Part shown: positions 1 to 7,727 of the stretch, piece by piece
Numbering within the stretch: the stretch's first letter is position 1
Layout: each line of letters starts with the position of its first letter
NCBI RefSeq assembly: GCF_004331735.1
Contig: NZ_SJSO01000002.1
Span: 124,001-188,000 of the forward strand
Direction: 5' to 3'
Length of the DNA: 64,000 nucleotides
Origin: Pedobacter psychrodurus
GTDB lineage: Bacteria > Bacteroidota > Bacteroidia > Sphingobacteriales > Sphingobacteriaceae
Translations under genes and position numbers: made by a program
Notes under the pieces: model-generated
Databases searched by the model: none
Seen by the model: only the letters and a program-made list of their open reading frames with translations
What the model was told of the DNA's origin: nothing

Positions 1-378
1 ATTATTATTGAAGAATGGGGAACCCTGGGAGGAATTGTAATCATGGTGCTTTACCTGCTGCTTTTATATCGATGTATCAAGATCGTAACCCGGGCGCCCA
101 AGGCCTTCGGTGCGCTCCTGGCAGCCGGACTGAGTTTTAGTCTCACCATTCAGGCTTTTGCGAACATGGCCGTAGCTGTTGGGCTGGGACCCGTAACGGG
201 AGTTCCGTTGCCACTGGTGAGTATGGGTGGTACATCAATGATCTTCACTAGTGTGGCCTTTGGAATTATACTCAGCGTGAGTAGAGATGTAGAAGAAAAT
301 GCAAGTGCATTAACAAAAGAAGAAAAAGAGAAAGTAAAAAATAAAATAATAATAGGTGAAATACCTGCAATTGCTTAG
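1..378 (+). CDS. ftsW: FtsW/RodA-family cell-division lipid II polymerase, C-terminal part
   Basis: The reading frame is open from the first base, so the 5' part lies outside the window. About 125 residues are visible. They hold two to three hydrophobic segments and the SEDS-family C-terminal pattern GVPLPLVSMGGTS (compare PLPFVSYGGSS in FtsW), followed by a short charged cytoplasmic tail. FtsW is the septal peptidoglycan glycosyltransferase that uses lipid II in the inner membrane. Its place directly before murG, murC, ftsQ, ftsA and ftsZ matches the usual Bacteroidota division cluster and favours FtsW over RodA. Confidence 0.9.
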   Translation: MIIEEWGTLGGIVIMVLYLLLLYRCIKIVTRAPKAFGALLAAGLSFSLTIQAFANMAVAVGLGPVTGVPLPLVSMGGTSMIFTSVAFGIILSVSRDVEENASALTKEEKEKVKNKIIIGEIPAIA

Positions 379-386
379 ATAAGTTG

Positions 387-425
387 AATCGTCATTGCGA
401 GGAAGAATGATAAAGCAATCTATTA
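387..425. repeat. half copy of CGTCATTGCGAGG-type dispersed repeat
   Basis: The segment begins TCGTCATTGCGAGG and continues into an AAAGCAATCT-like stretch. The same 13-base core recurs at about 1776-1788 on the other side of murG. It looks like half of a dispersed palindromic intergenic repeat; no partner arm is seen nearby. Confidence 0.5.
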
Positions 426-451
426 AAAAAATATAATAAAGTAAAAAGTTT

Positions 452-617
452 AACCACAGAGAACACAAAGGTAAGGCGCAGAGAAACACAGAGGTATGTT
501 TAGACAGGCTGCTTAAACCTTTAAATTGAAAAACTTAGTGTTCTTAGTGTCTTTGTGGTTAAAAATAAACATAAAAACTCAGTGCCCTCAGTGAAAACTT
601 TGTGCACTCGGTGGTTA
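452..617. repeat. 9-nt-period degenerate repeats in inverted arrangement
   Basis: The left arm (452-494) reads in steps of about nine bases: ACCACAGAG, AACACAAAG, GTAAGGCGC, AGAGAAACA. The right arm reads CTTAGTGTT, CTTAGTGTC, TTTGTGGTT (534-560) and then CTCAGTGCC, CTCAGTGAA, AACTTTGTG, CACTCGGTG (578-613). The right arm is the inverse complement of the left arm in style. The same family flanks the GxxExxY gene near 12.9 kb, but here no gene lies between the arms. This fills most of the ftsW-murG gap. Confidence 0.7.
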
Positions 618-636
618 AAATATAATTAAATTGTAA

Positions 637-1749
637 ATGAATAATTCCCCAAAAATTATCATATCAGGTGGTGGCACCGGCGGGCATATTTTTCCCGCCG
701 TGGCCATAGCCAATGCGCTGAAACGCATGGTGCCAACCTGTGAAATTTTGTTTGTGGGTGCTATTGGCCGAATGGAAATGGAAAAAGTTCCCGCAGCCGG
801 ATATAAGATTATAGGATTAAATATTAGTGGAATGCAACGCGGCTCGATTATTAAAAATCTGGCACTCCCATTCAAGGTAATCGGTAGTGTGCGTAAAGCG
901 ATACAGATTATTAATGATTTTAAACCAGATGCCGTAGTGGGTGTTGGTGGTTATGCCTCTGGGCCGCTGTTATACGCAGCCTCTTTGAAAGGAATTCCTT
1001 ACCTCATCCAGGAACAGAATTCTTATGCGGGGGTAACCAATAAATGGCTGGGTAAAAAAGCTTCAAAAATCTGTGTCGCCTTTGATGATATGGATCAGTT
1101 TTTTCCAGCTGATAGGATTTTGAAAACAGGAAATCCTGTCCGCCAGGAAGTGGTTGATATTAAAGGGAAACATTTTCAGGGTGCCGAACTATTAAAGCTC
1201 GATCCATTGAAAAAGACCATTATGGTTACCGGTGGAAGTTTAGGTGCAGGTACACTGAATAAAGCAATTGAAAAACACTTGCCAGAAATTCTTGCACAAG
1301 ATGTGCAGGTGATTTGGCAAACAGGTAAATATTACTACAAAGGAATTATAGAAAGATTGGGTTTGGAATACCATCCTAATGTTCGGATCCTGGAGTTTTT
1401 AAATAAAATGGATTTGGCTTATGCCGCTGCAGATGTAATTGTCAGCAGGGCTGGTGCGGGAACGATAGCGGAACTTTGTTTAATTAAAAAACCGGTGATA
1501 TTGGTGCCTTCGCCAAATGTAGCAGAAGACCATCAAACTAAAAATGCGATGGCCCTGGTTAAAAATGGAGCAGCAATATTAATTAACGACCGCTCTGCAG
1601 AAGATACATTGGTTAGAGAGGCACTGGCATTATTAAACAATAAAGAACAGAGTGAAAAGCTATCGGAAAACATAGGTAAAATGGCATTGCCAGCGGCAGA
1701 CGGAATTATAGCGAACGAAGTATTGAAACTAATAAGGCTGAAAGACTAA
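637..1749 (+). CDS. murG: UDP-N-acetylglucosamine:lipid I GlcNAc transferase MurG
   Basis: MurG adds GlcNAc to lipid I to form lipid II on the cytoplasmic face of the inner membrane. The 370-residue protein has the family N-terminal glycine-rich loop GGGTGGHIFPA at residues 9-19, a GVGGYASGP motif near 100-110, and the C-terminal UDP-GlcNAc-binding half with GGSLGA and SRAGAGTIAEL. Length is typical (about 355-370). It lies between ftsW and murC with repeat-rich DNA on both sides. The last codons and stop fall inside a 7-nt-period repeat (GAAAGAC/TAAAGCA), so the C-terminal Leu-Lys-Asp is repeat-derived. Confidence 0.97.
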   Translation: MNNSPKIIISGGGTGGHIFPAVAIANALKRMVPTCEILFVGAIGRMEMEKVPAAGYKIIGLNISGMQRGSIIKNLALPFKVIGSVRKAIQIINDFKPDAVVGVGGYASGPLLYAASLKGIPYLIQEQNSYAGVTNKWLGKKASKICVAFDDMDQFFPADRILKTGNPVRQEVVDIKGKHFQGAELLKLDPLKKTIMVTGGSLGAGTLNKAIEKHLPEILAQDVQVIWQTGKYYYKGIIERLGLEYHPNVRILEFLNKMDLAYAAADVIVSRAGAGTIAELCLIKKPVILVPSPNVAEDHQTKNAMALVKNGAAILINDRSAEDTLVREALALLNNKEQSEKLSENIGKMALPAADGIIANEVLKLIRLKD

Positions 1750-1878
1750 AGCAGAAAGACCAAAGCAAAGACAGATCGTCATTGCGAGGTACGAAGCAGT
1801 TTTAAAGCAGAAGAAAATAGAAAATAAAACGGTAGAAGGGCAGCTTTAAGCTTTGGTCTTTCTGCTTTTAGCTTAAAA
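1740..1878. repeat. 7-nt-period inverted repeats around a CGTCATTGCGAGG repeat, murG-murC gap
   Basis: Heptads GAAAGAC, TAAAGCA, GAAAGAC, CAAAGCA, AAGACAG run from 1740 to 1774. The inverse family CTTTAAG, CTTTGGT, CTTTCTG, CTTTTAG, CTTAAAA runs from 1844 to 1878. An exact 18-bp inverted repeat, AAAGCAGAAAGACCAAAG (1748-1765) against CTTTGGTCTTTCTGCTTT (1851-1868), joins the two sides. A second CGTCATTGCGAGG copy (about 1776-1788) sits between them. The element covers nearly the whole intergenic region up to the murC start. Confidence 0.75.
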
Positions 1879-1880
1879 AA

Positions 1881-3236
1881 ATGGAATTAAGTAAAATAAA
1901 TAGGGTTTTCTTTGTAGGTATCGGTGGTATCGGCATGAGTGCGCTTGCCCGTTATTTTGCTAAACGCGGACAGGTAGTTTGTGGTTACGATAAAACCAGG
2001 ACTAAGCTGACCGAAACCTTAGAGCAGGAAGGTATTCTCATTACTTATCTTGATGAAGCCGCTTCATTGCCCTGTGTATTTTTAGATGATCATGATGATA
2101 CCCTTGTGGTTTACACACCAGCAATCCCAAAAGATTCGAAAGTCTTAAACCATTTTATAAACAAAGGTTTTTCGCTTAAAAAACGTTCCGAGGTTTTAGG
2201 GATTATCAGTAAAGGGATGTTCTGTATTGCAGTTGCGGGTACGCATGGCAAAACCACAACATCATCTATTGTTGCACATATTTTAAAAGATACCGGGTAC
2301 GATTGCACTGCTTTTTTAGGTGGCATAACCAGTAACTATAACAGTAATGTGCTTTTTGGGAAAAACAATGTGGTAGTAGTAGAGGCAGATGAATATGACC
2401 GTTCTTTCCTAACCCTGCACCCCGATGTTGCTGTGGTGACCTCAATGGATGCCGATCACCTGGATATTTACGGTGATAAGAGCCATCTTGAAGAATCGTT
2501 CAGGCTGTTTGCCGGTCAGCTTAAGGCGGAAGGTACCCTTTACGCACATGAAGGATTGCCGCTTGAAAACAGTATCAACTATGCTGCGAGTTCAACCGCA
2601 ACGGCAAGGGCTGAGAACTTAAGGGTAGCAGGATCGAAATTTGTTTTTGATTATGCAGATGGTACGCAAAGTATCAAAGACATTAGTTTAATGCTTCCCG
2701 GTAAGCACAATGTCGAAAATACAACTGTTGCCATAGCGATTGCCCTGCAACTGGGTATCGATGCGGAAAAGGTAAAACAGGCGGTTGCAAACTTTAAGGG
2801 CGTTAAGCGCCGTTTTGAATATATCGTGAATAATGGTAATCAGATTTACATTGATGATTATGCACATCATCCAGAAGAACTGAGGGCTTGTTTTGATGCG
2901 GTGAGACAACTGTATCCTGATAAAAAGTTAACGGTAATTTTTCAACCACACCTGTTCACGCGGACAAGGGATTTTGCAGATGAATTTGCAAAAGTTTTAA
3001 GCACTGCTGACGAACTGATGCTGTTGGAGATTTATCCAGCAAGAGAATTACCACTTGAAGGGATAAATGCACAGTTTTTATTGGATAAAATCACTTTAGC
3101 AGATAAAAAAATATGTGGAAAAGATTTTGTGGTTCAGCATGTTAAGGATACAAAACCTGAATTAATTTTAACAGTAGGTGCGGGAGATATCGACACGATT
3201 ATCGAACCTTTAAAAAACACTTTGAACAATGTTTAA
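1881..3236 (+). CDS. murC: UDP-N-acetylmuramate--L-alanine ligase MurC
   Basis: MurC attaches L-alanine to UDP-MurNAc with ATP hydrolysis in the cytoplasm, the first step of stem-peptide synthesis. The 451-residue protein carries the N-terminal Rossmann-like GIGGIGMSALARYF, the Mur-ligase P-loop AVAGTHGKTTTSSIVA near residue 117, the central EADEYDRSFL segment and the C-terminal HHPEELRA motif. Length is normal. The stop overlaps the ftsQ start by 8 bp, which implies translational coupling. The upstream region is a repeat element, so its promoter may lie inside the repeat or further upstream. Confidence 0.97.
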   Translation: MELSKINRVFFVGIGGIGMSALARYFAKRGQVVCGYDKTRTKLTETLEQEGILITYLDEAASLPCVFLDDHDDTLVVYTPAIPKDSKVLNHFINKGFSLKKRSEVLGIISKGMFCIAVAGTHGKTTTSSIVAHILKDTGYDCTAFLGGITSNYNSNVLFGKNNVVVVEADEYDRSFLTLHPDVAVVTSMDADHLDIYGDKSHLEESFRLFAGQLKAEGTLYAHEGLPLENSINYAASSTATARAENLRVAGSKFVFDYADGTQSIKDISLMLPGKHNVENTTVAIAIALQLGIDAEKVKQAVANFKGVKRRFEYIVNNGNQIYIDDYAHHPEELRACFDAVRQLYPDKKLTVIFQPHLFTRTRDFADEFAKVLSTADELMLLEIYPARELPLEGINAQFLLDKITLADKKICGKDFVVQHVKDTKPELILTVGAGDIDTIIEPLKNTLNNV

Positions 3237-4434
3237 AAGGATAAACTGGAGCGCAATTTTTACTGGCTTTGCCTGGCTGATTAGCCTGGCAGGGGTGGTT
3301 GTGCTTTTGAGTTTCATCAATGTGAAGAAGCAGACTGTTAAATGTACCGATGTTAAGATCCTGATTCCCGGAGCTGATAATTTTATTGAGCGTGAAGAGA
3401 TTGATGCCATTTTAAAAGAAGATCAAGGTGTTCTTTTAGGCCGCAACCTCGAAAATATCAATATACATAAAATCGAGAAAAAATTGCAGTCCAATCCATA
3501 TATCGGTTTTGCCAAGGTGTATGTAGATATGGATGGCGTGCTGCACATTGAAGTAAAACAACGCCAGCCTATCCTTCGCATATTGAATGAGAACGGGCAG
3601 GATTTTTACATCGATAATGATGGACTGAAAATGCCAATTTCATCAAATTTCACCGCTAACGTGCTTGTGGCAACAGGACATATTACGGAGGTTTTTGGGA
3701 GTAGAGTCGATACCTTGCACACACAACTGGCAAGAGATTTATATAAAACCGCACAGTACATTAAAAAAGATACCCTTTGGGATTCACAGATCGAACAGAT
3801 TGTGGTTGATCAGAAAAACGATATCGAACTGATACCAAGGGTGGGTAATCAACGTATTATTTTAGGTAATGCCGATTCTCTTGAAAAGAAAATGAATAAC
3901 CTGTTGTTGTTTTATAAAAAAGCCATGCCACAGGTAGGTTGGGATACTTATAAAACCATCAATATTAAATATACCAACCAGATTGTTTGCGAAAAAAGAG
4001 ATTCGACAGCTTTAGGAAAAAAAGCTAAAACAATTTCAGCAGCTGATAGTTTGAGGATACAGCGAAGCGTGACCGATTCATTAATCAAGAGTACAATTGT
4101 TGCTGAGATGGATGACCGGCCCGAGGCTGATCAACCAGAAAAAGAGGAACCTAAAAAAACTGAAGTTCTAAAGGTTGCGCCCAAAAAAGTTGAACCAAAA
4201 AAAGTAGAGCCGAAAAAAACGGTAACAGCTAAAACAGAAATAAAAAAGCCAGCAGTTGTGCAGGCTACCAAATCAAAGGAAACTAAACCTGCGGATAAAA
4301 AAGAAAAACCGAAGCAAACGGTAACAACACAGCCAAAGCCGGCAAAATCTGAGGCCCAACTGAAAAAAGAAAAAGAAGCAAGAGAGAAAGAAATCAGGGC
4401 CCTGGAAAAACAGTTTAAAACTCAGCAAAATTAA
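3229..4434 (+). CDS. ftsQ: Cell division protein FtsQ with long Lys/Pro/Glu-rich tail
   Basis: FtsQ is the bitopic divisome scaffold linking early and late division proteins. An N-terminal membrane segment (about residues 11-29) is followed by a POTRA-type region (about 35-110, with the GRNLENINIHKIEKKL stretch) and a beta domain to about residue 255. The last 120 or so residues are low-complexity, rich in Lys, Pro, Glu and Thr, with repeated KKVEP units and a charged helical end. At 401 residues it is much longer than typical FtsQ (about 250-280). It overlaps murC and ends 5 bp before ftsA. The family call rests mainly on context and topology. Confidence 0.88.
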   Translation: MFKRINWSAIFTGFAWLISLAGVVVLLSFINVKKQTVKCTDVKILIPGADNFIEREEIDAILKEDQGVLLGRNLENINIHKIEKKLQSNPYIGFAKVYVDMDGVLHIEVKQRQPILRILNENGQDFYIDNDGLKMPISSNFTANVLVATGHITEVFGSRVDTLHTQLARDLYKTAQYIKKDTLWDSQIEQIVVDQKNDIELIPRVGNQRIILGNADSLEKKMNNLLLFYKKAMPQVGWDTYKTINIKYTNQIVCEKRDSTALGKKAKTISAADSLRIQRSVTDSLIKSTIVAEMDDRPEADQPEKEEPKKTEVLKVAPKKVEPKKVEPKKTVTAKTEIKKPAVVQATKSKETKPADKKEKPKQTVTTQPKPAKSEAQLKKEKEAREKEIRALEKQFKTQQN

Positions 4435-4439
4435 CGAAT

Positions 4440-5798
4440 ATGGACAAGGCAAAATTTACCAGTCAGTCGCCCATCGTAGTAGGATTGGATATCGGTACTA
4501 CAAAAATTTGTGTTATCGTTGGTCGTAGAACACAACACGGTAAGATAGAAATCTTAGGAATAGGCAAGGCAGAATCGGCGGGTGTGACACGCGGGGTGGT
4601 TTCTAACATTCAAAAAACCGTGCAGGGTATTGCTCAAGCAGTTGAAGTAGCAAGCGGACAATCCAATGTAGAAATACAGGTGGTAAATGTGGGTATTGCT
4701 GGTCAGCACATTAAGAGCTTACAGCACAGAGGAATTTTAACAAGAAGAGAATTAAACAACGAAATCGGTAAAAAAGATATCGATAAGTTGATTGATGATA
4801 TGTTTAAACTGGTAATGCCGCCGGGTGAGGAAATCATTCATGTATTGCCACAAGAATTTACCATCGATAACGAGCCGGGAATTAAAGATCCGATCGGTAT
4901 GGCAGGGGTTCGCCTTGAAGCTAACTTCCATATCATTTCAGGTCAGGTTACGGCTGTAAAAAACATTATCAAATGTGTAAACAATGCAGGATTACAAACC
5001 CAGGATTTAATTCTTGAGCCATTGGCTTCTTCCGAATCGGTGTTGAGCGATGAAGAAAAAGAAGCTGGTATTGCATTGGTTGATATTGGTGGAGGTACAA
5101 CAGATATTGCCATTTTCCATGAAGGTATTATCCGCCACACGGCAGTTATCCCTTTTGGAGGAAACAGTGTAACCGAAGATATCAGAGAGGGCTGCTCTGT
5201 AATGCGTAACCAGGCTGAGTTGTTAAAAACACGTTTTGGTTCGGCATTGGCTGAGGAGAATAAAGAAAACGAAATTATTTGTGTTCCGGGCTTACGTGGT
5301 CGCGAACCAAAAGAAATTTCGGTTAAAAACCTGGCTTACGTAATTCAGGCACGTATGGAAGAAATTATTGAACACGTGTATTACGAGATCAAATCTTCCG
5401 GATATGAGAAAAAACTGATCGGTGGTATTGTAATTACCGGTGGTGGTGCTTTATTAAAGCACTTGTCTCAAGCGGTTGAATATGTAACCGGTTTAGATTG
5501 CCGTATTGGTTATCCGAACGAGCATTTATCTAAATATGAAGATATGCCCAAAGCCATTTACGATGATTTGAAAAGCCCGATGTACGCAACCAGCGTAGGC
5601 CTACTAATCAAAGGAATCCAGAAAGCAGAAGAGTTAATTGAAGAAATGAAACAGCCTGGTGTTTTTGTAGAAAAACCAAAAACAGCAAAAGAAAAAGAGA
5701 AACGCGGACCAGGTTTGTTTGATAAATTACTGGCAAAAACAAGAACTTTCATTCAGGATGACATGAATGTAAGTGATGAAGATTACTTAAAAAGTTAA
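4440..5798 (+). CDS. ftsA: Cell division protein FtsA
   Basis: FtsA is the actin-like ATPase that anchors FtsZ to the membrane. The N-terminal phosphate-1 motif VVGLDIGTTKICVIVG (residues 12-27), the phosphate-2 region IALVDIGGGTTDIAIF (about 210-225) and the adenosine motif GGIVITGGGALLKHL (about 328-342) are all present. The C-terminus ends in a basic, amphipathic stretch (LFDKLLAKTRTFIQDDM) that could serve as the membrane anchor. Length 452 is typical for Bacteroidota. It follows ftsQ with a 5-bp gap and precedes ftsZ by 130 bp. Confidence 0.97.
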   Translation: MDKAKFTSQSPIVVGLDIGTTKICVIVGRRTQHGKIEILGIGKAESAGVTRGVVSNIQKTVQGIAQAVEVASGQSNVEIQVVNVGIAGQHIKSLQHRGILTRRELNNEIGKKDIDKLIDDMFKLVMPPGEEIIHVLPQEFTIDNEPGIKDPIGMAGVRLEANFHIISGQVTAVKNIIKCVNNAGLQTQDLILEPLASSESVLSDEEKEAGIALVDIGGGTTDIAIFHEGIIRHTAVIPFGGNSVTEDIREGCSVMRNQAELLKTRFGSALAEENKENEIICVPGLRGREPKEISVKNLAYVIQARMEEIIEHVYYEIKSSGYEKKLIGGIVITGGGALLKHLSQAVEYVTGLDCRIGYPNEHLSKYEDMPKAIYDDLKSPMYATSVGLLIKGIQKAEELIEEMKQPGVFVEKPKTAKEKEKRGPGLFDKLLAKTRTFIQDDMNVSDEDYLKS

Positions 5799-5802
5799 TT
5801 AT

Positions 5803-5862
5803 TTTTCCACAAAAGATGAGTTTTCCACATTATTAACAGTTGTGGAAAACGTCTGTGGAAAA
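5803..5862. promoter_or_regulatory. Cluster of four DnaA-box-like 9-mers upstream of ftsZ
   Basis: TTTTCCACA occurs at 5803-5811 and 5821-5829, and its reverse complement TGTGGAAAA at 5841-5849 and 5854-5862. Each is one mismatch from the consensus DnaA box TTATCCACA. The two pairs face each other. They lie between the ftsA stop and the preferred ftsZ ATG at 5929, so they could be a DnaA (or other) binding region in the ftsZ leader. Function is inferred. Confidence 0.55.
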
Positions 5863-5928
5863 AGTGTTAATATTACATTGAGTAATGAACAGAATTTAAA
5901 AATTTTTAAACAACTGATTCATAAAGAT

Positions 5929-7560
5929 ATGCAGTTCGAAATGTTAAAAGATAAGTCTTCAATCATCAAGGTAATTGGTGTTGGAGGCGGTGGCGGCAAC
6001 GCAGTGAACCATATGTACCTGTCTGGTATTACTGGTGTGGATTTTATTATTTGTAATACAGATGCCCAGGCTTTGGAATCTAGCCCGATACCTAACAAGG
6101 TACAATTAGGTGCTAGCTTAACCGAAGGAATGGGGGCTGGCTCTATTCCTGAGGTTGGTAAAAACTCGGCGATAGAAAATATAGATGATATTAAGGCAAT
6201 GTTAGGTAGTACAACCAAAATGCTTTTTATTACAGCAGGAATGGGTGGTGGTACCGGAACAGGGGCTTCTCCAATTATTGCTAAAGCGGCTAAAGAACTT
6301 GATATTTTAACTGTTGCCATCATTACTACACCATTTTCCTTCGAAGGAAAAAGACGTAGACTGCAGGCCGACGAAGGAATGGAAGAGTTGAAGAAGTATG
6401 TAGATTCTTACCTGGTGATCTCTAACGATCGCCTCCGTGAAATCTTCGGAAACTTAACCTTGGGTTCTGCCTTTGGTCAGGCCGACGATATTTTAACAAC
6501 GGCAGCAAAAGGTATCGCAGAAATCATTACAGTTCCGGGTTATATCAACGTGGATTTTAAGGATGTGCGTACGGTAATGAAAGATAGTGGCGTAGCCATT
6601 ATGGGTAGTTTTGCCGCTGAGGGCGAAGACCGTGCATTACAAGCTGTAGAAGGTGCTTTGGCTTCACCACTTTTAAAAGACAATGAAATTGAAGGTGCCC
6701 GTTATATTTTATTGAACATTAGTTCTGGTCTGCGTGAAGTAACTATGGATGAAGTTTCGATCATTACCGATTACATTCAGGAGAAAGCTGGCTTATCGGC
6801 TGATTTAATCTGGGGTAACTGTACCGACGAATCTTTAAGTGATAAGCTTTCTGTAACCATTATCGCTACAGGTTTCCAAACATCAGAAGAACGCGTAAAC
6901 GAAGAAAAAAATAAAAAGAAAATATCACTTTTAACACCAGAAGAAGCGCCGCTAGTTCGTCCCGTTGAACCAGTAAACTCTTTCATTCAGCCTAAAACAA
7001 CGCCATCTTATGAGCCTGTTTTAAAAACGAAGGAAGAAGTTTCGCAAGCAGATCTTTTTGGTGGTATGTTCAATAAATCTGAACCTCAAAAAGTTCAGGA
7101 GCCTGAAAATAATGCGGTTCGTCATACTTTAATGGAAGAAGAGCCTCAGGTGGAAGAAGCACAGGAAACTGGTTTTGAGTTTGAAGTAAAATTAGCTGAA
7201 ACTAATTTTGTGTTCGAGACGCCTGCTGCCCAAATGCCGCCAATGCCTGAGCCTGAACCAGAAATCGAAATGCCGGTTGTAGGTTTAGACGATGACAAAA
7301 GTGATGAATCGATGGAAGAGCAATTGAAAAAATCTAAAGAACGTATTTTACGTTTAAAAGATTTAAGCATGAAATTGCGTACCACCAATGGTTTACAGGA
7401 ATTGGAAAACGAACCTGCTTATAAACGCAAGCAAATGCAGTTGCAACAAGTTCAGCATTCTTCTGAATCACAGGTAAGCCGCTTTACATTAAGCAACGAT
7501 CAGGACGGCGGTACGGAGATCAGACCGAACAATTCTTTCTTGCACGATAACGTTGATTAA
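5929..7560 (+). CDS. ftsZ: Cell division protein FtsZ
   Basis: FtsZ is the tubulin-like GTPase that forms the Z ring. I chose the ATG at 5929 (MQFEMLKDKSSIIKVIGVGG), the typical family beginning; a GTG at 5842 would translate the DnaA-box-like repeats. Visible motifs are GVGGGGGNAVNHM, the tubulin signature GGGTGTG and the T7-loop stretch NVDFKDVRTVM. The core spans about 320 residues. It is followed by a long acidic, Pro/Glu-rich linker and a conserved-looking end (EIRPNNSFLHDNVD) in place of the proteobacterial C-terminal peptide. Total 543 residues. A strong terminator follows. Confidence 0.97.
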   Translation: MQFEMLKDKSSIIKVIGVGGGGGNAVNHMYLSGITGVDFIICNTDAQALESSPIPNKVQLGASLTEGMGAGSIPEVGKNSAIENIDDIKAMLGSTTKMLFITAGMGGGTGTGASPIIAKAAKELDILTVAIITTPFSFEGKRRRLQADEGMEELKKYVDSYLVISNDRLREIFGNLTLGSAFGQADDILTTAAKGIAEIITVPGYINVDFKDVRTVMKDSGVAIMGSFAAEGEDRALQAVEGALASPLLKDNEIEGARYILLNISSGLREVTMDEVSIITDYIQEKAGLSADLIWGNCTDESLSDKLSVTIIATGFQTSEERVNEEKNKKKISLLTPEEAPLVRPVEPVNSFIQPKTTPSYEPVLKTKEEVSQADLFGGMFNKSEPQKVQEPENNAVRHTLMEEEPQVEEAQETGFEFEVKLAETNFVFETPAAQMPPMPEPEPEIEMPVVGLDDDKSDESMEEQLKKSKERILRLKDLSMKLRTTNGLQELENEPAYKRKQMQLQQVQHSSESQVSRFTLSNDQDGGTEIRPNNSFLHDNVD

Positions 7561-7580
7561 ATCAAACCAAGTATAATTTT

Positions 7581-7612
7581 AAAGCCCCGATATAATACCG
7601 GGGCTTTTTTGG
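7581..7612 (+). terminator. Rho-independent terminator after ftsZ
   Basis: AAAGCCCCG (7581-7589) pairs with CGGGGCTTT (7600-7608) and is followed by T residues, 20 bp after the ftsZ stop. It closes the division cluster. Confidence 0.9.
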
Positions 7613-7727
7613 CATAAAATTAGCGTGTTAAAAAATCTTAATTAACATCTAATGCACCAAGTAGGTTGATTTTAAGACGAATAAAGCTTAAATTCGCAAA
7701 ATTTTATTATAAAAAACACATATTACA

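Noticed and set aside
5842..5928. GTG start extending FtsZ by 29 residues
   Set aside because: The extension would translate the DnaA-box-like repeats; the ATG at 5929 gives the usual family N-terminus.
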